Virus record (IMG/VR): IMGVR_UViG_3300047510_001668
Span: 62,001-126,000 of that record
Reading direction: 5' to 3' (one strand)
DNA: 64,000 nt
From: a virus
This document shows, in pieces, positions 37,031 to 45,434 of this stretch. Within the stretch, counting starts at the first letter, position 1. Every line of letters begins with the position of its first letter. The notes below the pieces were generated by a model that made no database searches, was not told where the DNA came from, and saw only the letters and a list, made by a program, of their open reading frames with translations. Made by a program: the position numbers and the translations under genes.

Positions 37031-38370
37031 AGCGTCATCCTTGATCCTACGAGTAGGAAGTTTAAAGGTTTTTGATTTTGTACCATCATCACACGATGAG
37101 CAATGGTGGCGCCGAAACGTTTTGTGACTTTGTAATCTAATGAATTACCCACCATCATGCTAGTGGCTTTGTTGGTGACTAATTTGGTCATGTCACTATA
37201 TGATACAGGACTTGCCATCACAAAGAATTGTGGTGATAGCACCATGCGTTCATTCAATGTGATGGGGGGATGCATCCAGAAGCCTACCAGACTTGTGGCA
37301 TAGCTGGTGCCACCATCAGGCATGAACAAGGCAATCATACCGCCACTGATGCCTGCCACACCCCAACGAGGGCTTGGCTTTACATATGTATATCCCACCA
37401 AGGTCATCTTGGTGCCTTTCAAATAGGCTGCTGTGGCAGAATGGCTGCTGATGCTTGACAACTTACCTTTTTTGAAATTCATTTTGGTGTAACTGCCTGA
37501 TACAGCAGCTTGATCCAATGTGGTCCAGATGATGGCTGTACCACCATAACTCTTGTCGCCTGCCAAACTGCTTTGTGACACACCCACTGTGAATAATGCT
37601 GTCAAACTACCATCAGGGTTCTGTCCTGCTGTCAAGTCTGATGCCACCATGATGGGATTCACAGCCTCGGATTTCTTTTTCTCTTCCTTCTTTTCTTCTT
37701 TTTTCTCTTCGGACTTTTCTTCAGACTTGCTTTCAGACTTGCTTTCTTCTGATTTGCTTTCTGATTTAGTTTCTGAGGAAGATTCTGACTTGGCTTCGGT
37801 CTTGGTTTCTGTGGGCTTGGATTCACTACTACTGGAGCTGGCAGGTGCTGGTTCTGATGAGGAACTGCTAGGAGCAGGAGTAGAGCTGCTGCTGGATGGA
37901 GCAGGTGTTGCTGGAGCTGGGGGAGGAGGTGTGCTTGTGGCTGCTGATGTGGCAGCCGAGCCCGCAGCACTGCTTGCTGCTGAACTGGCTGCACTACTGG
38001 CTGCTGATGATGCAGCGGCACTGGCAGCTGATGATGCGGCGGCAGTAGCGGCGGCCGTGGCAGCTTGTGTTGCCACTGTGGTAGTGGTTTGTGTCACCAC
38101 AGGATTGTTCGCAACAGGACAAGGCACAGTGGCAGTAACCTGTGCCACCCATGCCTGTAGTTCTCCTGCTTGTGCCTGTTGTGCCGTGAATACTTTAGAT
38201 GCTCCACGATACATCACCATGACACCCACATTACTCAAAGGAAATGTAGCTGTTTGTACTGTATTAGTACACGGATCCACCCAAGTTTGTACCACAACTT
38301 GGGCCTTACCACAGCTTGTGGCTGTGAACAACAGAACAGCTAATGCCGTAGCAAGATATCTCATTTTCAT
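37027..38370 (-). CDS. Secreted/lipoprotein with Ala-Ser and Ser-Glu-Lys low-complexity stalk
   Basis: A 447-residue protein. Residues 1-20 are a signal peptide ending in a Cys (TATSCG), a possible lipobox. Residues 25-90 form a small Cys-containing domain. Residues about 95-150 are almost only Ala, Ser and Thr; 150-185 Pro/Ser; 185-235 Ser/Glu/Lys. Residues 240-447 are a beta-rich domain (VNPIMVASDLTAGQNPDG, then SVVGFW-like strands). It looks like a surface domain on a flexible stalk. No family recognised. Confidence 0.7.
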   Translation of the reverse strand: MKMRYLATALAVLLFTATSCGKAQVVVQTWVDPCTNTVQTATFPLSNVGVMVMYRGASKVFTAQQAQAGELQAWVAQVTATVPCPVANNPVVTQTTTTVATQAATAAATAAASSAASAAASSAASSAASSAASSAAGSAATSAATSTPPPPAPATPAPSSSSSTPAPSSSSSEPAPASSSSSESKPTETKTEAKSESSSETKSESKSEESKSESKSEEKSEEKKEEKKEEKKKSEAVNPIMVASDLTAGQNPDGSLTALFTVGVSQSSLAGDKSYGGTAIIWTTLDQAAVSGSYTKMNFKKGKLSSISSHSATAAYLKGTKMTLVGYTYVKPSPRWGVAGISGGMIALFMPDGGTSYATSLVGFWMHPPITLNERMVLSPQFFVMASPVSYSDMTKLVTNKATSMMVGNSLDYKVTKRFGATIAHRVMMVQNQKPLNFLLVGSRMTL

Positions 38371-38978
38371 GGCAACTTACGAAGTTTGTTTACACTATCC
38401 AATGGTACTTTGTGCATTTCAAATGACTTGGAACGTTCTGGAACATTGGGAAACACATAGGCTTCGGTTAGATTTTTGTAACGAATCACCTTCCAACAAT
38501 GTGTGGGAACTGCCACCCGGGTGATTTTGAATGCTTCACCGACACATCCTGCCTTTACGATGACTGAATCATTTTCTACTGCAAGAATTCTAGTCCATTC
38601 TTCCAAGTTCTTCCATTGACCACGATTCAATCCGGGATATTGTGGCGCCATGTTGGTGAAGTAGAAACTTTCTGCCATATGTTTTTCATTGCACCGTGCA
38701 TCTGCTGCAGGTGAAATGTGTCCACGGTCAAATCCTGTTTTGACATAATCATCATCCACATCACTGTCTTTTTTCACTTGTGGGTCTGGTAGGAACTTGT
38801 CTGTTCTTTTTGTTGGATTCTTACATTCCAACTTGCTACGAGTAACCACCCACTCCACAAGAACAGGATATTTCTTGCTCTTGGAAAACACAGATTCATA
38901 GTTGCCATGCTTCACACGAACGGTATCTTGTGCTTCTACAGATGTTGCCAATAGGAACAACAATAGGAATTTTTTCAT
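38367..38978 (-). CDS. Secreted DNA/RNA non-specific endonuclease (NucA type)
   Basis: A 203-residue protein: signal peptide (KKFLLLFLLATSVEAQ), then a beta-beta-alpha-metal nuclease core with TGFDRGHISPAADARC (catalytic His in DRGH) and TNMAPQYPGLNRGQWKNLE (metal-binding Asn). It should degrade DNA and RNA outside the cytoplasm, for example DNA of lysed cells or of competing phages entering the periplasm. Confidence 0.88.
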   Translation of the reverse strand: MKKFLLLFLLATSVEAQDTVRVKHGNYESVFSKSKKYPVLVEWVVTRSKLECKNPTKRTDKFLPDPQVKKDSDVDDDYVKTGFDRGHISPAADARCNEKHMAESFYFTNMAPQYPGLNRGQWKNLEEWTRILAVENDSVIVKAGCVGEAFKITRVAVPTHCWKVIRYKNLTEAYVFPNVPERSKSFEMHKVPLDSVNKLRKLP

Positions 38979-38984
38979 GATGAA

Positions 38985-39695
38985 TTAGTTTGCGAAGATT
39001 TTTTTACGAATCATTCTGGTGATGATTTTTGCTGATGCATCTTCCAATGCCTTCTTGGTGCTGGTGCCAATGGTGCTTTGATTGAATTTCACTTCTCCGA
39101 AGTTGTCATCATTCATCAATGTCAACTCACGAACAGTGGTGGCCACACCTAGTCCTGAACCTGTGAAGTATTCACCTGTTTCAGCATCCACAAACTTCAC
39201 TTGAAGTCCCAAACGGGTGACCATCTTGTTCTTCACACCATCCTTCAGATTCACTGTTTCATCTTCTGACACAGAGAAATCATAGACTTCAATGTAGGCG
39301 AAGTATCGTGCCAACTTAATCTTGCCACGACCATCCAGTTTGTTTTCTGTGATGCCTGATTGTGATGCTTGAAATTGCTTCACCATTCTGTTTTTGATTT
39401 CCGTCTTGTCTTCCGTGAAGGTGAACCGATTGGTTTCTTCCAGAAATTCCACCACGATGTTGGTGACACCCAGACCCACACGCTTGTCCTTCAGCTCTGG
39501 ATACATGGCGTACACTTCTTCACTGATACCCAAGCTTAACAATTGGATGGGAACTTTTGGTCCTTCATAATCCATCAAGGCATTGATGTCAGTTTTTTGT
39601 TCAAATGATGCACGATATTCTTCCGTCTTGGTGGTGCCAACTACTTGTGCTGAAAGTAGTGTTGGAACTAGTAGCAATGTGAGTAATTTTTTCAT
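38985..39695 (-). CDS. Exported CsgG-like protein
   Basis: A 236-residue protein with a signal peptide (KKLLTLLLVPTLLSAQ). The body has the CsgG-type order RVGLGVTNIVVEFLEETNRF, an E-D-K-T segment, Q-A-S-Q-S-G, ARYFAYIEVYDF, and a C-terminal NQSTIGTSTKKALEDA. CsgG forms the outer-membrane pore that secretes curli. Here the lipobox Cys is missing, so it may sit in the periplasm or assemble differently. CsgG homologues occur in other aquatic T4-like phages. Confidence 0.65.
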   Translation of the reverse strand: MKKLLTLLLVPTLLSAQVVGTTKTEEYRASFEQKTDINALMDYEGPKVPIQLLSLGISEEVYAMYPELKDKRVGLGVTNIVVEFLEETNRFTFTEDKTEIKNRMVKQFQASQSGITENKLDGRGKIKLARYFAYIEVYDFSVSEDETVNLKDGVKNKMVTRLGLQVKFVDAETGEYFTGSGLGVATTVRELTLMNDDNFGEVKFNQSTIGTSTKKALEDASAKIITRMIRKKIFAN

Positions 39696-39703
39696 TGGAT
39701 ATC

Positions 39704-40576
39704 CTAAAATTGAAATTGTGTTCCCACCATGAATATAACTGGATTACTTTTTTTGTATCCTACTGATTCGCCAAATTTGTCAAGTGTGGTGTTCAATCTG
39801 ATGTTGGTGTTCAATACAAATCGTTTTGTGATTTTCCAATCCACAGATGTTCCGTAATACACATCTAAATTGAAATCACTGAAATATGCAATATTGGTTA
39901 TACCATTTTTGTAAACCTTGTGTATATCGCTAAGTGCAAATATCTGTGGTGAGATGTTCACCTTGTCTGTTTTGAAGGTGTAGGTGTACATCAGCATGGC
40001 TCTGGTTACTACTTGACTGGATGCTGGATTCATGGGATAGATGTTCTTCACCCAGTTTCCTTGTTCATCCACTATATATTCCCCTTGCCATGCACCCTCA
40101 TATTCTCCCCAAAAAGTCTTGGACACATTCACAGTAGCACCAAATGTACCAAATGTTTTTGTTGGAAACAATTCTATCACGGAAAGTGTGATGTTCTTTT
40201 GAAAATCAAAATCCGTGGAAACAAATGCTTGGAGCGTGGAGGTTACATGATTGGTGTTTCTGGTAATTCCATAACCAGCACCATAATAATCCCAAGCAGG
40301 ATTTAGTGATGTTAGGAAGGATTGACTCCATGCTCCAGACAATGAAGATTTGTTGTATCCTAGATTCAAAGTTGTAGACACCTGTTCACCAACGATGCTT
40401 ACAGATAGATTGGAGGATGACAACACATCTTTTTGAAAATCCACATACGATTGCACTACACCAATACCATTCCACGCAGAACTTGCTTCAAACAATTCTT
40501 TGGGTGATAGTTTTACTGTATCAGCTTGTGCCATCAACAATGACGGAACCAAAAACAACCATAATAATTTTTTCAT
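39704..40576 (-). CDS. Exported beta-barrel candidate (outer membrane)
   Basis: A 290-residue protein: signal peptide (KKLLWLFLVPSLLMAQ), then alternating hydrophobic/polar strands (YYGAGYGITRNTNHV, LMYTYTFKTDKV, NPVIFMVGTQFQF). It ends in Phe, as outer-membrane barrels do. It is adjacent to the CsgG-like gene. Function unknown; a porin-like or superinfection-exclusion role is possible. Confidence 0.6.
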   Translation of the reverse strand: MKKLLWLFLVPSLLMAQADTVKLSPKELFEASSAWNGIGVVQSYVDFQKDVLSSSNLSVSIVGEQVSTTLNLGYNKSSLSGAWSQSFLTSLNPAWDYYGAGYGITRNTNHVTSTLQAFVSTDFDFQKNITLSVIELFPTKTFGTFGATVNVSKTFWGEYEGAWQGEYIVDEQGNWVKNIYPMNPASSQVVTRAMLMYTYTFKTDKVNISPQIFALSDIHKVYKNGITNIAYFSDFNLDVYYGTSVDWKITKRFVLNTNIRLNTTLDKFGESVGYKKSNPVIFMVGTQFQF

Positions 40577-40866
40577 TATTCTTCCCCTTCACCAGCCTTT
40601 GCTTGCTTGACTGCTGTTGGTGAGAACTTTTCCAATCCTGCGATACCGAATGAACCTAATGTGATGACCATGAATGAATTGTATACGAATTCATGAATTT
40701 CCAATGGAATACCCATAACACCTGTTACAAGGTCCACCAAAGAATACAAGGTCATCACTGCAAATGATAGGAAACCAATTACTGTCTTTTCGTTATATTC
40801 ATTGTTATCTTGGAAGATTTGTGAAAACTTTGATAACAATCCTTTTTGAATTTGTTTTGCGTCCAT
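40576..40866 (-). CDS. Small membrane protein, holin candidate
   Basis: A 96-residue protein with two hydrophobic segments (VIGFLSFAVMTLYSLVDLV and FMVITLGSFGIAGL) and a charged C-terminus. The ATG at 40866 has AGGTGG upstream, directly after the stop of the next gene. Its position next to a second holin-like protein in a late operon suits a holin or antiholin. Confidence 0.6.
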   Translation of the reverse strand: MDAKQIQKGLLSKFSQIFQDNNEYNEKTVIGFLSFAVMTLYSLVDLVTGVMGIPLEIHEFVYNSFMVITLGSFGIAGLEKFSPTAVKQAKAGEGEE

Positions 40867-40867
40867 G

Positions 40868-41275
40868 TTAGCCACCTAGTGTGTTGGAGAATGATTGACC
40901 ATCTTCTTCATCCATCTTTTGTACTAACATCTTGTCCTTGTCGGTGTCTGAGAACCAGTAGTCAATAATCTTACCGTATGAACCGATGAAGGCACCGAGC
41001 ATAAGAAGGAGAAGTTCCTTCCATTCTCCGTCAATTGCTGTTTGATTGTATACTGCCATGGTGATACCTGCCACAATCATCATGAATGTGATGAGAACAA
41101 TTGCCGTGATGTTCCAACGGCGTGTCATCATCTTGAACAACATTTCTTGGAACTTGCTTTCTTGTGCTGCTGATTTTTCTGTTGGTGTAGTCATTGGTGT
41201 TTCCTCAATAGGGAGTGCATCTAGAACCGAAACTTCAGTTTCTTCAGATGTTGTAATTTCTTCTTCATTTCGCAT
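40868..41275 (-). CDS. Holin-like membrane protein
   Basis: A 135-residue protein: acidic, Thr/Glu-rich N-terminus, two transmembrane helices (ITAIVLITFMMIVAGITMAV and LLLLMLGAFIGSYGKIIDYW) and a charged tail. The LMLGAFIGSYGKIIDYWF pattern recurs in small holin-type proteins of aquatic phages. It probably releases or regulates the wall hydrolases. Confidence 0.65.
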   Translation of the reverse strand: MRNEEEITTSEETEVSVLDALPIEETPMTTPTEKSAAQESKFQEMLFKMMTRRWNITAIVLITFMMIVAGITMAVYNQTAIDGEWKELLLLMLGAFIGSYGKIIDYWFSDTDKDKMLVQKMDEEDGQSFSNTLGG

Positions 41276-41400
41276 AATTCAATCTCCTTGTTAGTGTAAT
41301 CGGATTCATAATAAAAGAATCCCCAGCCTGGATAGACAGGTTCTTTTTTTGCCATCCGTTCTACACGTTCTCCGTAATCCTTAACTTCTTCGGGAGTCAT
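41221..41400 (-). CDS. Small hypothetical protein overlapping the holin-like gene (59 aa)
   Basis: A 59-residue ORF (PEEVKDYGERVERMAKKEP, then PGWGFFYYESD and a Lys-rich tail). Its last 55 bases overlap the holin-like gene in another frame. The ATG follows a weak GGTAAG site. Real expression is plausible because the gap would otherwise be empty. Confidence 0.5.
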   Translation of the reverse strand: MTPEEVKDYGERVERMAKKEPVYPGWGFFYYESDYTNKEIELCEMKKKLQHLKKLKFRF

Positions 41401-41406
41401 GATGGC

Positions 41407-41682
41407 TTACCAAAGAGGTTCTTTCTTCAAGTGGTCATCTTTCTTGGGAGCTGGCTTGGCAGGAGCTGCTGCGCCGCCACCTGAACCGCCACCCTTCACC
41501 GTGTTGTTGTTTTCCAGATTGATGACCACAGGTGCCACTGCGGGTGCAGGAGCTGGAGCTGCTGCTTCATCACCACCCATCAATTGCTTACCAATGACAC
41601 CTGCAATGGCTGTCACGATGATGGTTACCAACCCGATAATGGCGTTCTTCAATCCACCGCCACCTTGTGCTTCGTCTGACAT
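41407..41682 (-). CDS. Single-pass membrane protein with Ala/Pro/Gly tail (91 aa)
   Basis: A 91-residue protein: one transmembrane helix (AIIGLVTIIVTAIAGVIG), then an Ala-Pro linker, a short VVINLENNNTVKGGGSGGG and a basic Lys-rich end. Similar small membrane proteins accompany holin-like genes in marine phages. Could be a spanin-like or tethering component. Confidence 0.6.
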   Translation of the reverse strand: MSDEAQGGGGLKNAIIGLVTIIVTAIAGVIGKQLMGGDEAAAPAPAPAVAPVVINLENNNTVKGGGSGGGAAAPAKPAPKKDDHLKKEPLW

Positions 41683-41691
41683 GATTACCTC

Positions 41692-42069
41692 CTAATGTTT
41701 AATGATAACGGGCACCTTGGTCATGTTGCCATTAGTGTCCATAAGGGTTAAATCGTAGGAACCATTGGCAATCTTGGTGTAGTCCAATGTTTTCTCTACG
41801 GTGCTGCCACCTGCTGTGAAGCCATGATTATCTACCATCTCACCTTTGATGTTCACCAATTGAAGCGTGTACATGGCTCCTGGTGTGACATCCAATGTTA
41901 CTTTTACTTTATCACTTACTGTCATTGATGAAAGACTTACAATTTTTGTTGAAGCTGATTCACGACCCAGATAGGTTTCATCAATGAATTTTGGGTTGGT
42001 GATGTAATTCGTATCAAAACATCCTACACAAAGAATAACAATTACTGAGTACTGGATGAGTTTTTTCAT
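41692..42069 (-). CDS. Lipoprotein with one beta-sandwich domain (125 aa)
   Basis: A 125-residue protein with a lipobox (VILCVGC, Cys 17). The rest is a single Ig-like or sorting-type beta domain with TLDYTKIANGSYDLTLMDTNG near the end, reminiscent of C-terminal domains of exported proteins. Its start overlaps the stop of the large dockerin/cohesin-like protein, so the two are made together. Confidence 0.68.
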   Translation of the reverse strand: MKKLIQYSVIVILCVGCFDTNYITNPKFIDETYLGRESASTKIVSLSSMTVSDKVKVTLDVTPGAMYTLQLVNIKGEMVDNHGFTAGGSTVEKTLDYTKIANGSYDLTLMDTNGNMTKVPVIIKH

Positions 42070-44105
42070 GGATTCCGGAAGAAGTTTGCACCAATGAGCT
42101 TGATGACGGTGGTGTTGAGATTGACGCCTACTTGATTTCCTTTGTCATCAGCAGCATCCATGGTGGGACGAATTAGAACAGAAGTGTTCAGATCCACACC
42201 TGGTTGCAATGCTGAGAAATGTAACTTGAAAGGTACAAGGTTTTGTCCTGTCATGGTGTTTTTCAACTCACGGTCAAGAGCACCAAATCTAACAACATTA
42301 CCCATGGGATGAACAAATGACACCCAGCTTGGTGTGTTGATGTCCATTTTTTCAAACTTCACTTTTGTTGCATCATATTCCACTTCAAATTGCAATCCTG
42401 TCAACTTCAATGTCTTGGTGTCCACAGTGAATGGGATGGCAATGGTGTTGCCTGTCACCACAACATTGTTCAACTGCACATCTATGCTTTGTCCGCTAGG
42501 AACTATTAGATTACCCCATTCGTAGATAGCTGCTTGTTGTTCTGTGACCAATGAAGAATGTGATAGATTCACATCACCCTTCAATGCGTAACGAAGGTCA
42601 AGGGTTTGTTCACTTGTAGTGGTTCGTGCGTGAACGTATCCTGATGTTTTATTACTGAACTTTGCATTGATGCGAAGTGCGTAATCTACATTTTGATTAT
42701 TGACATTTCTAATATTATTATTGAATACTGATGTGCCATTTGTTACTTTGGTGAAACTTGACGCAATCTTATAGAATGCCCAACTTGCATCACTTGACAT
42801 AAAGGTGACAGGTCCGTTATACACATCAAGAATATTCATCCACTTCACAGATGAAGGTGTGACCCCTGCTGGGAATTCACGCATATCCACATAGAATCTG
42901 GATTGACCTGCACCATATCCGTTCAAATTGATGATGGCATATTCCACTTCACCTGGAATGATATCAATAGTTTTGCCTGTCATCAAATCATTCCAATTGG
43001 TCAATGGTGTGTTGTCGTAATCTGCACCGTGGAACAATGGAATACTGATACTACAATTTGCTGCACAACCTGCTGGTGGTGCCATAATGGTATCCAATCC
43101 AGTTACGGCGTTGAATAACACTTGAACATCCCCACCATCAAATACACCATCGTTATTGACATCTGCTGCCCAATACTTCATACCCTTGTTGATGTTGTTG
43201 TTCTTGAATGTCTTATCAAGATTTTGGGTAATCCATTCTTGTTGTGCTGCTGTAAAGTCAGAGATAGTGGTTGCTGCCAAACTTAGTGGTGCTAAACTAT
43301 CTGCTGGTAATACCAATCGGAACTTGTATGGTGAGTTCACTTGCAGTTGTTGTGCAAAAGCAAATTGCCCATTACCACCCACCGCTGCATTAGCAACTTC
43401 TGTGGGTTGTGCCAATGTATCGGTAATAGACAACCGCATCAAATTTTTCAATCCTGCGGTAGTATTTGCACTATGTTTTACTTCACCGACAATCAAGTTG
43501 TTTGCGTTAGGTGCTAAATCAATCCACACACCTTTTGCCCCAACATTTTCTGTATTAGTCATGGTTTGACCATTCACATCATACCCAACAGCAAAGTTCA
43601 TGTATACGGAATCGTATGGGAACCCTGCGTCCGTCTTGGTGATTCTGAAACGGAGTTTGATGTAAGTCGCGTGTTCCATGTTGGCGGCACTGGACACATT
43701 CACTTGGATACGATTGATGGCATGATACGGAACTGTAGTTTGATTACAGGTGTATTGTGCGTATTGATAGTTGGTCCAACCATTTGTTGTGGTATTTTGT
43801 GTTGTTCTGTTGAACTTACAATTTGGATAATAGTAGTTGGTGTAGGTGAAGTTTGCAGCTTGTGGAATACCTGCACCTGGCTGTACATCTAATAATGTGA
43901 TGGCATCCTTTTGATGCTGGAAATCAAAGAACACAGAACGAATGGTAGTGAAGTTGGGGTTCAACTTCACTTCCAAAGAAATTGTATCGTTTTTAGCGAT
44001 AGCACCACCATTAACATTTGTATTAATAGTATTACTGCCCCACCATAGGGCAGGTTGAGCCTGTAGTGCAATTGGCACCAACAGGAGTGCTAGAAATCTG
44101 TACAT
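42066..44105 (-). CDS. Large exported protein with dockerin-like and cohesin-like segments
   Basis: A 679-residue protein. Signal peptide YRFLALLLVPIALQAQ. Residues about 310-335 have ADVNNDGVFDGGDVQVLFNA, a dockerin/EF-hand calcium loop, and a second partial one is near LKGDVNLS. Residues about 560-670 resemble a cohesin beta-sandwich (LTGLQFEVEYDATKVKFEKM, VVRFGALD). Such modules normally mediate extracellular complex assembly. The ATG at 44105 with GGAGTAAT is preferred to a longer frame. Late operon. Confidence 0.7.
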   Translation of the reverse strand: MYRFLALLLVPIALQAQPALWWGSNTINTNVNGGAIAKNDTISLEVKLNPNFTTIRSVFFDFQHQKDAITLLDVQPGAGIPQAANFTYTNYYYPNCKFNRTTQNTTTNGWTNYQYAQYTCNQTTVPYHAINRIQVNVSSAANMEHATYIKLRFRITKTDAGFPYDSVYMNFAVGYDVNGQTMTNTENVGAKGVWIDLAPNANNLIVGEVKHSANTTAGLKNLMRLSITDTLAQPTEVANAAVGGNGQFAFAQQLQVNSPYKFRLVLPADSLAPLSLAATTISDFTAAQQEWITQNLDKTFKNNNINKGMKYWAADVNNDGVFDGGDVQVLFNAVTGLDTIMAPPAGCAANCSISIPLFHGADYDNTPLTNWNDLMTGKTIDIIPGEVEYAIINLNGYGAGQSRFYVDMREFPAGVTPSSVKWMNILDVYNGPVTFMSSDASWAFYKIASSFTKVTNGTSVFNNNIRNVNNQNVDYALRINAKFSNKTSGYVHARTTTSEQTLDLRYALKGDVNLSHSSLVTEQQAAIYEWGNLIVPSGQSIDVQLNNVVVTGNTIAIPFTVDTKTLKLTGLQFEVEYDATKVKFEKMDINTPSWVSFVHPMGNVVRFGALDRELKNTMTGQNLVPFKLHFSALQPGVDLNTSVLIRPTMDAADDKGNQVGVNLNTTVIKLIGANFFRNP

Positions 44106-44106
44106 A

Positions 44107-44589
44107 TTACTCCGTGAGTTTAGTGATGAGGGCAATGCTGGACTTCTTCAATGCATTGCTTAAGCTCGTTTGATTGAACTTGCCGCCATTATCAATGATT
44201 AATGTTGACATGGACACTTCACTGGAACTTTCCTCCACAACAACTTCCTTCACTTTTTTGCCGTTCATCATCAGAGTACCCTTCATACGAATCACCACTG
44301 CCTCATCCCGCTTCTGAATGATGGACACGTTCTTCTTGGTGGTGAGCACATCCAGAAAGATGATTTCCACCTTCAACTTCAAAGGGGCTTCTTCAGTCAA
44401 TTCATATTCTTGTTCTAATAGGGCTTCTTCCAAGATGTTCTTCACGCCGAATTCCAAATTACGATTGCCAGCTACTGGACCAATCATCACCTTGTTTTCT
44501 ACTTTTTCCACACTGATTTTCTTTTCTGCGTTCAAAGGCATGATGGTCATCATGCTGTTCATAACGATACCCAGAATCATGGATATCAT
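44107..44589 (-). CDS. Exported CsgG-related protein (160 aa)
   Basis: A 160-residue protein with a hydrophobic N-terminus and a body of the LpoB/CsgG type (VMIGPVAGNRNLEFGVKN, then LKVEIIFLDVLTTKKN and a C-terminal NQTSLSNALKKSSIALITK that parallels the other CsgG-like protein). First gene after the TATAAATA promoter at 44670. A GGAGACTAGCA site precedes the ATG. Confidence 0.55.
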   Translation of the reverse strand: MISMILGIVMNSMMTIMPLNAEKKISVEKVENKVMIGPVAGNRNLEFGVKNILEEALLEQEYELTEEAPLKLKVEIIFLDVLTTKKNVSIIQKRDEAVVIRMKGTLMMNGKKVKEVVVEESSSEVSMSTLIIDNGGKFNQTSLSNALKKSSIALITKLTE

Positions 44590-44612
44590 TGCTAGTCTCC
44601 GGAATAGGGAAA

Positions 44613-44650
44613 CCCCGTGATTTCTACGTCATAATGTAAAAATCACGGGG
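44613..44650 (-). terminator. Terminator between the RNase H-like gene and the late operon
   Basis: Stem CCCCGTGATTT / AAATCACGGGG (eleven base pairs) with a 16-base loop, followed by TTT on the minus strand. It lies between the late promoter and the 44589 start, so it may attenuate read-through. Confidence 0.65.
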
Positions 44651-44669
44651 TCGTCAGTTGTACTACAGT

Positions 44670-44677
44670 TATTTATA
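44670..44677 (-). promoter_or_regulatory. Late promoter for the exported-protein operon (TATAAATA)
   Basis: Perfect TATAAATA on the minus strand, 80 bases before the first gene, right after the stop of the 44678 gene. Confidence 0.75.
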
Positions 44678-45160
44678 TTAAATATATTGAGACACCAACA
44701 CTTCCTTCAATCTGTCTGCTGCAACTGATGCTGCGAACGCATTTGGCTTGATTTGAGGGGTCATTTGACACACACCCTTGATGTAGCCCATGGCCTGTTG
44801 AACCACAGCATTGCTGCCATGTTCTTCACCAGGATTGATGTCAAGATGAATTTCTACTTGACGATCCACCAGCACCTCTGCCAGTTTCAGATACAGCTCA
44901 GACACCTTGTACACCTCAGTCATCAGACGCACCACAGGACGATCCTGCCGTTGGTCAAAGTCCTGCTCTGTTTGCACCTCACCAAATATCTTGCAGCCGT
45001 GACACCCATCCAGGTGCACCACAACTGCCAATGTGTAATCCGCCATCCAACGCCCATTCTTCATATACCGTTCTGAGTCTGCGCCGAGATACACCCTGGT
45101 CTCTGGGCTTTGTTGGCGGATGTATTCCATCACCTTGTCATAATCAAGTGGATTTCTCAT
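44678..45160 (-). CDS. RNase H-like (DUF458) protein
   Basis: A 160-residue protein: VYLGADSERYMKNGRWM with an Asp on the first strand, LAVVVHLDG, an acidic QVEIHLDINPGEE and a C-terminal V-A-A-D. This fits the DUF458 RNase H-like nuclease fold (D...E...D). Substrate unknown. Part of the small operon downstream of the tRNA array. Confidence 0.68.
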   Translation of the reverse strand: MRNPLDYDKVMEYIRQQSPETRVYLGADSERYMKNGRWMADYTLAVVVHLDGCHGCKIFGEVQTEQDFDQRQDRPVVRLMTEVYKVSELYLKLAEVLVDRQVEIHLDINPGEEHGSNAVVQQAMGYIKGVCQMTPQIKPNAFAASVAADRLKEVLVSQYI

Positions 45161-45162
45161 AA

Positions 45163-45264
45163 TTACTGGGTTACAAGTTCACGTTCTGTCTCTCCGAACC
45201 TTCTGCGATACACTGTCTTGCCACCATCGGGTGATTCATAAATCCATACTTCCTGTTCTGTCAT
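45163..45264 (-). CDS. Conserved 33-residue phage peptide
   Basis: A 33-residue protein, EVWIYESPDGGKTVYRRRFG, with a strong GGAGGATGT site. The Y-E-S-P-D-G-G-K-T-V-Y-R-R pattern is shared by small ORFs in cyanophages. Function unknown. Confidence 0.62.
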   Translation of the reverse strand: MTEQEVWIYESPDGGKTVYRRRFGETERELVTQ

Positions 45265-45280
45265 ACATCCTCCTGAGTGA

Positions 45281-45352
45281 CGGGCCCACTAGGACTCGAA
45301 CCTAGAACGACGGTTTTGGAGACCGCTGTGTTACCAATTACACCATGAACCC
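45281..45352 (-). tRNA. tRNA-Trp (CCA)
   Basis: Cloverleaf: acceptor GGGTTCA / TGGGCCC, T-loop TTCGAGT, anticodon loop CTCCAAA giving CCA. Discriminator G. First (most distal) gene of the tRNA array. Confidence 0.92.
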
Positions 45353-45353
45353 A

Positions 45354-45428
45354 AGGGCGAGGCGGGATTCGAACCCGCGGTTTTAGAGTTTTGCAGACTC
45401 TTGCATTGGGCCACTCTGCCACCCGCCC
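45354..45428 (-). tRNA. tRNA-Cys (GCA)
   Basis: Acceptor GGGCGGG / CTCGCCC, T-loop TTCGAAT, anticodon loop CTGCAAA giving GCA. Confidence 0.92.
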
Positions 45429-45434
45429 GTATGC

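Noticed and set aside
37553-38524. Long Ala/Leu/Ser-rich plus-strand frame
   Set aside because: It is the antisense shadow of the low-complexity stalk of the lipoprotein at 37027; no ribosome site or domain.
37027-44589. Bacteroidetes as host
   Set aside because: The -AQ signal peptides hint at it, but promoters (TTGACA/TATATT), strong Shine-Dalgarno sites and the permuted tmRNA point to proteobacteria.
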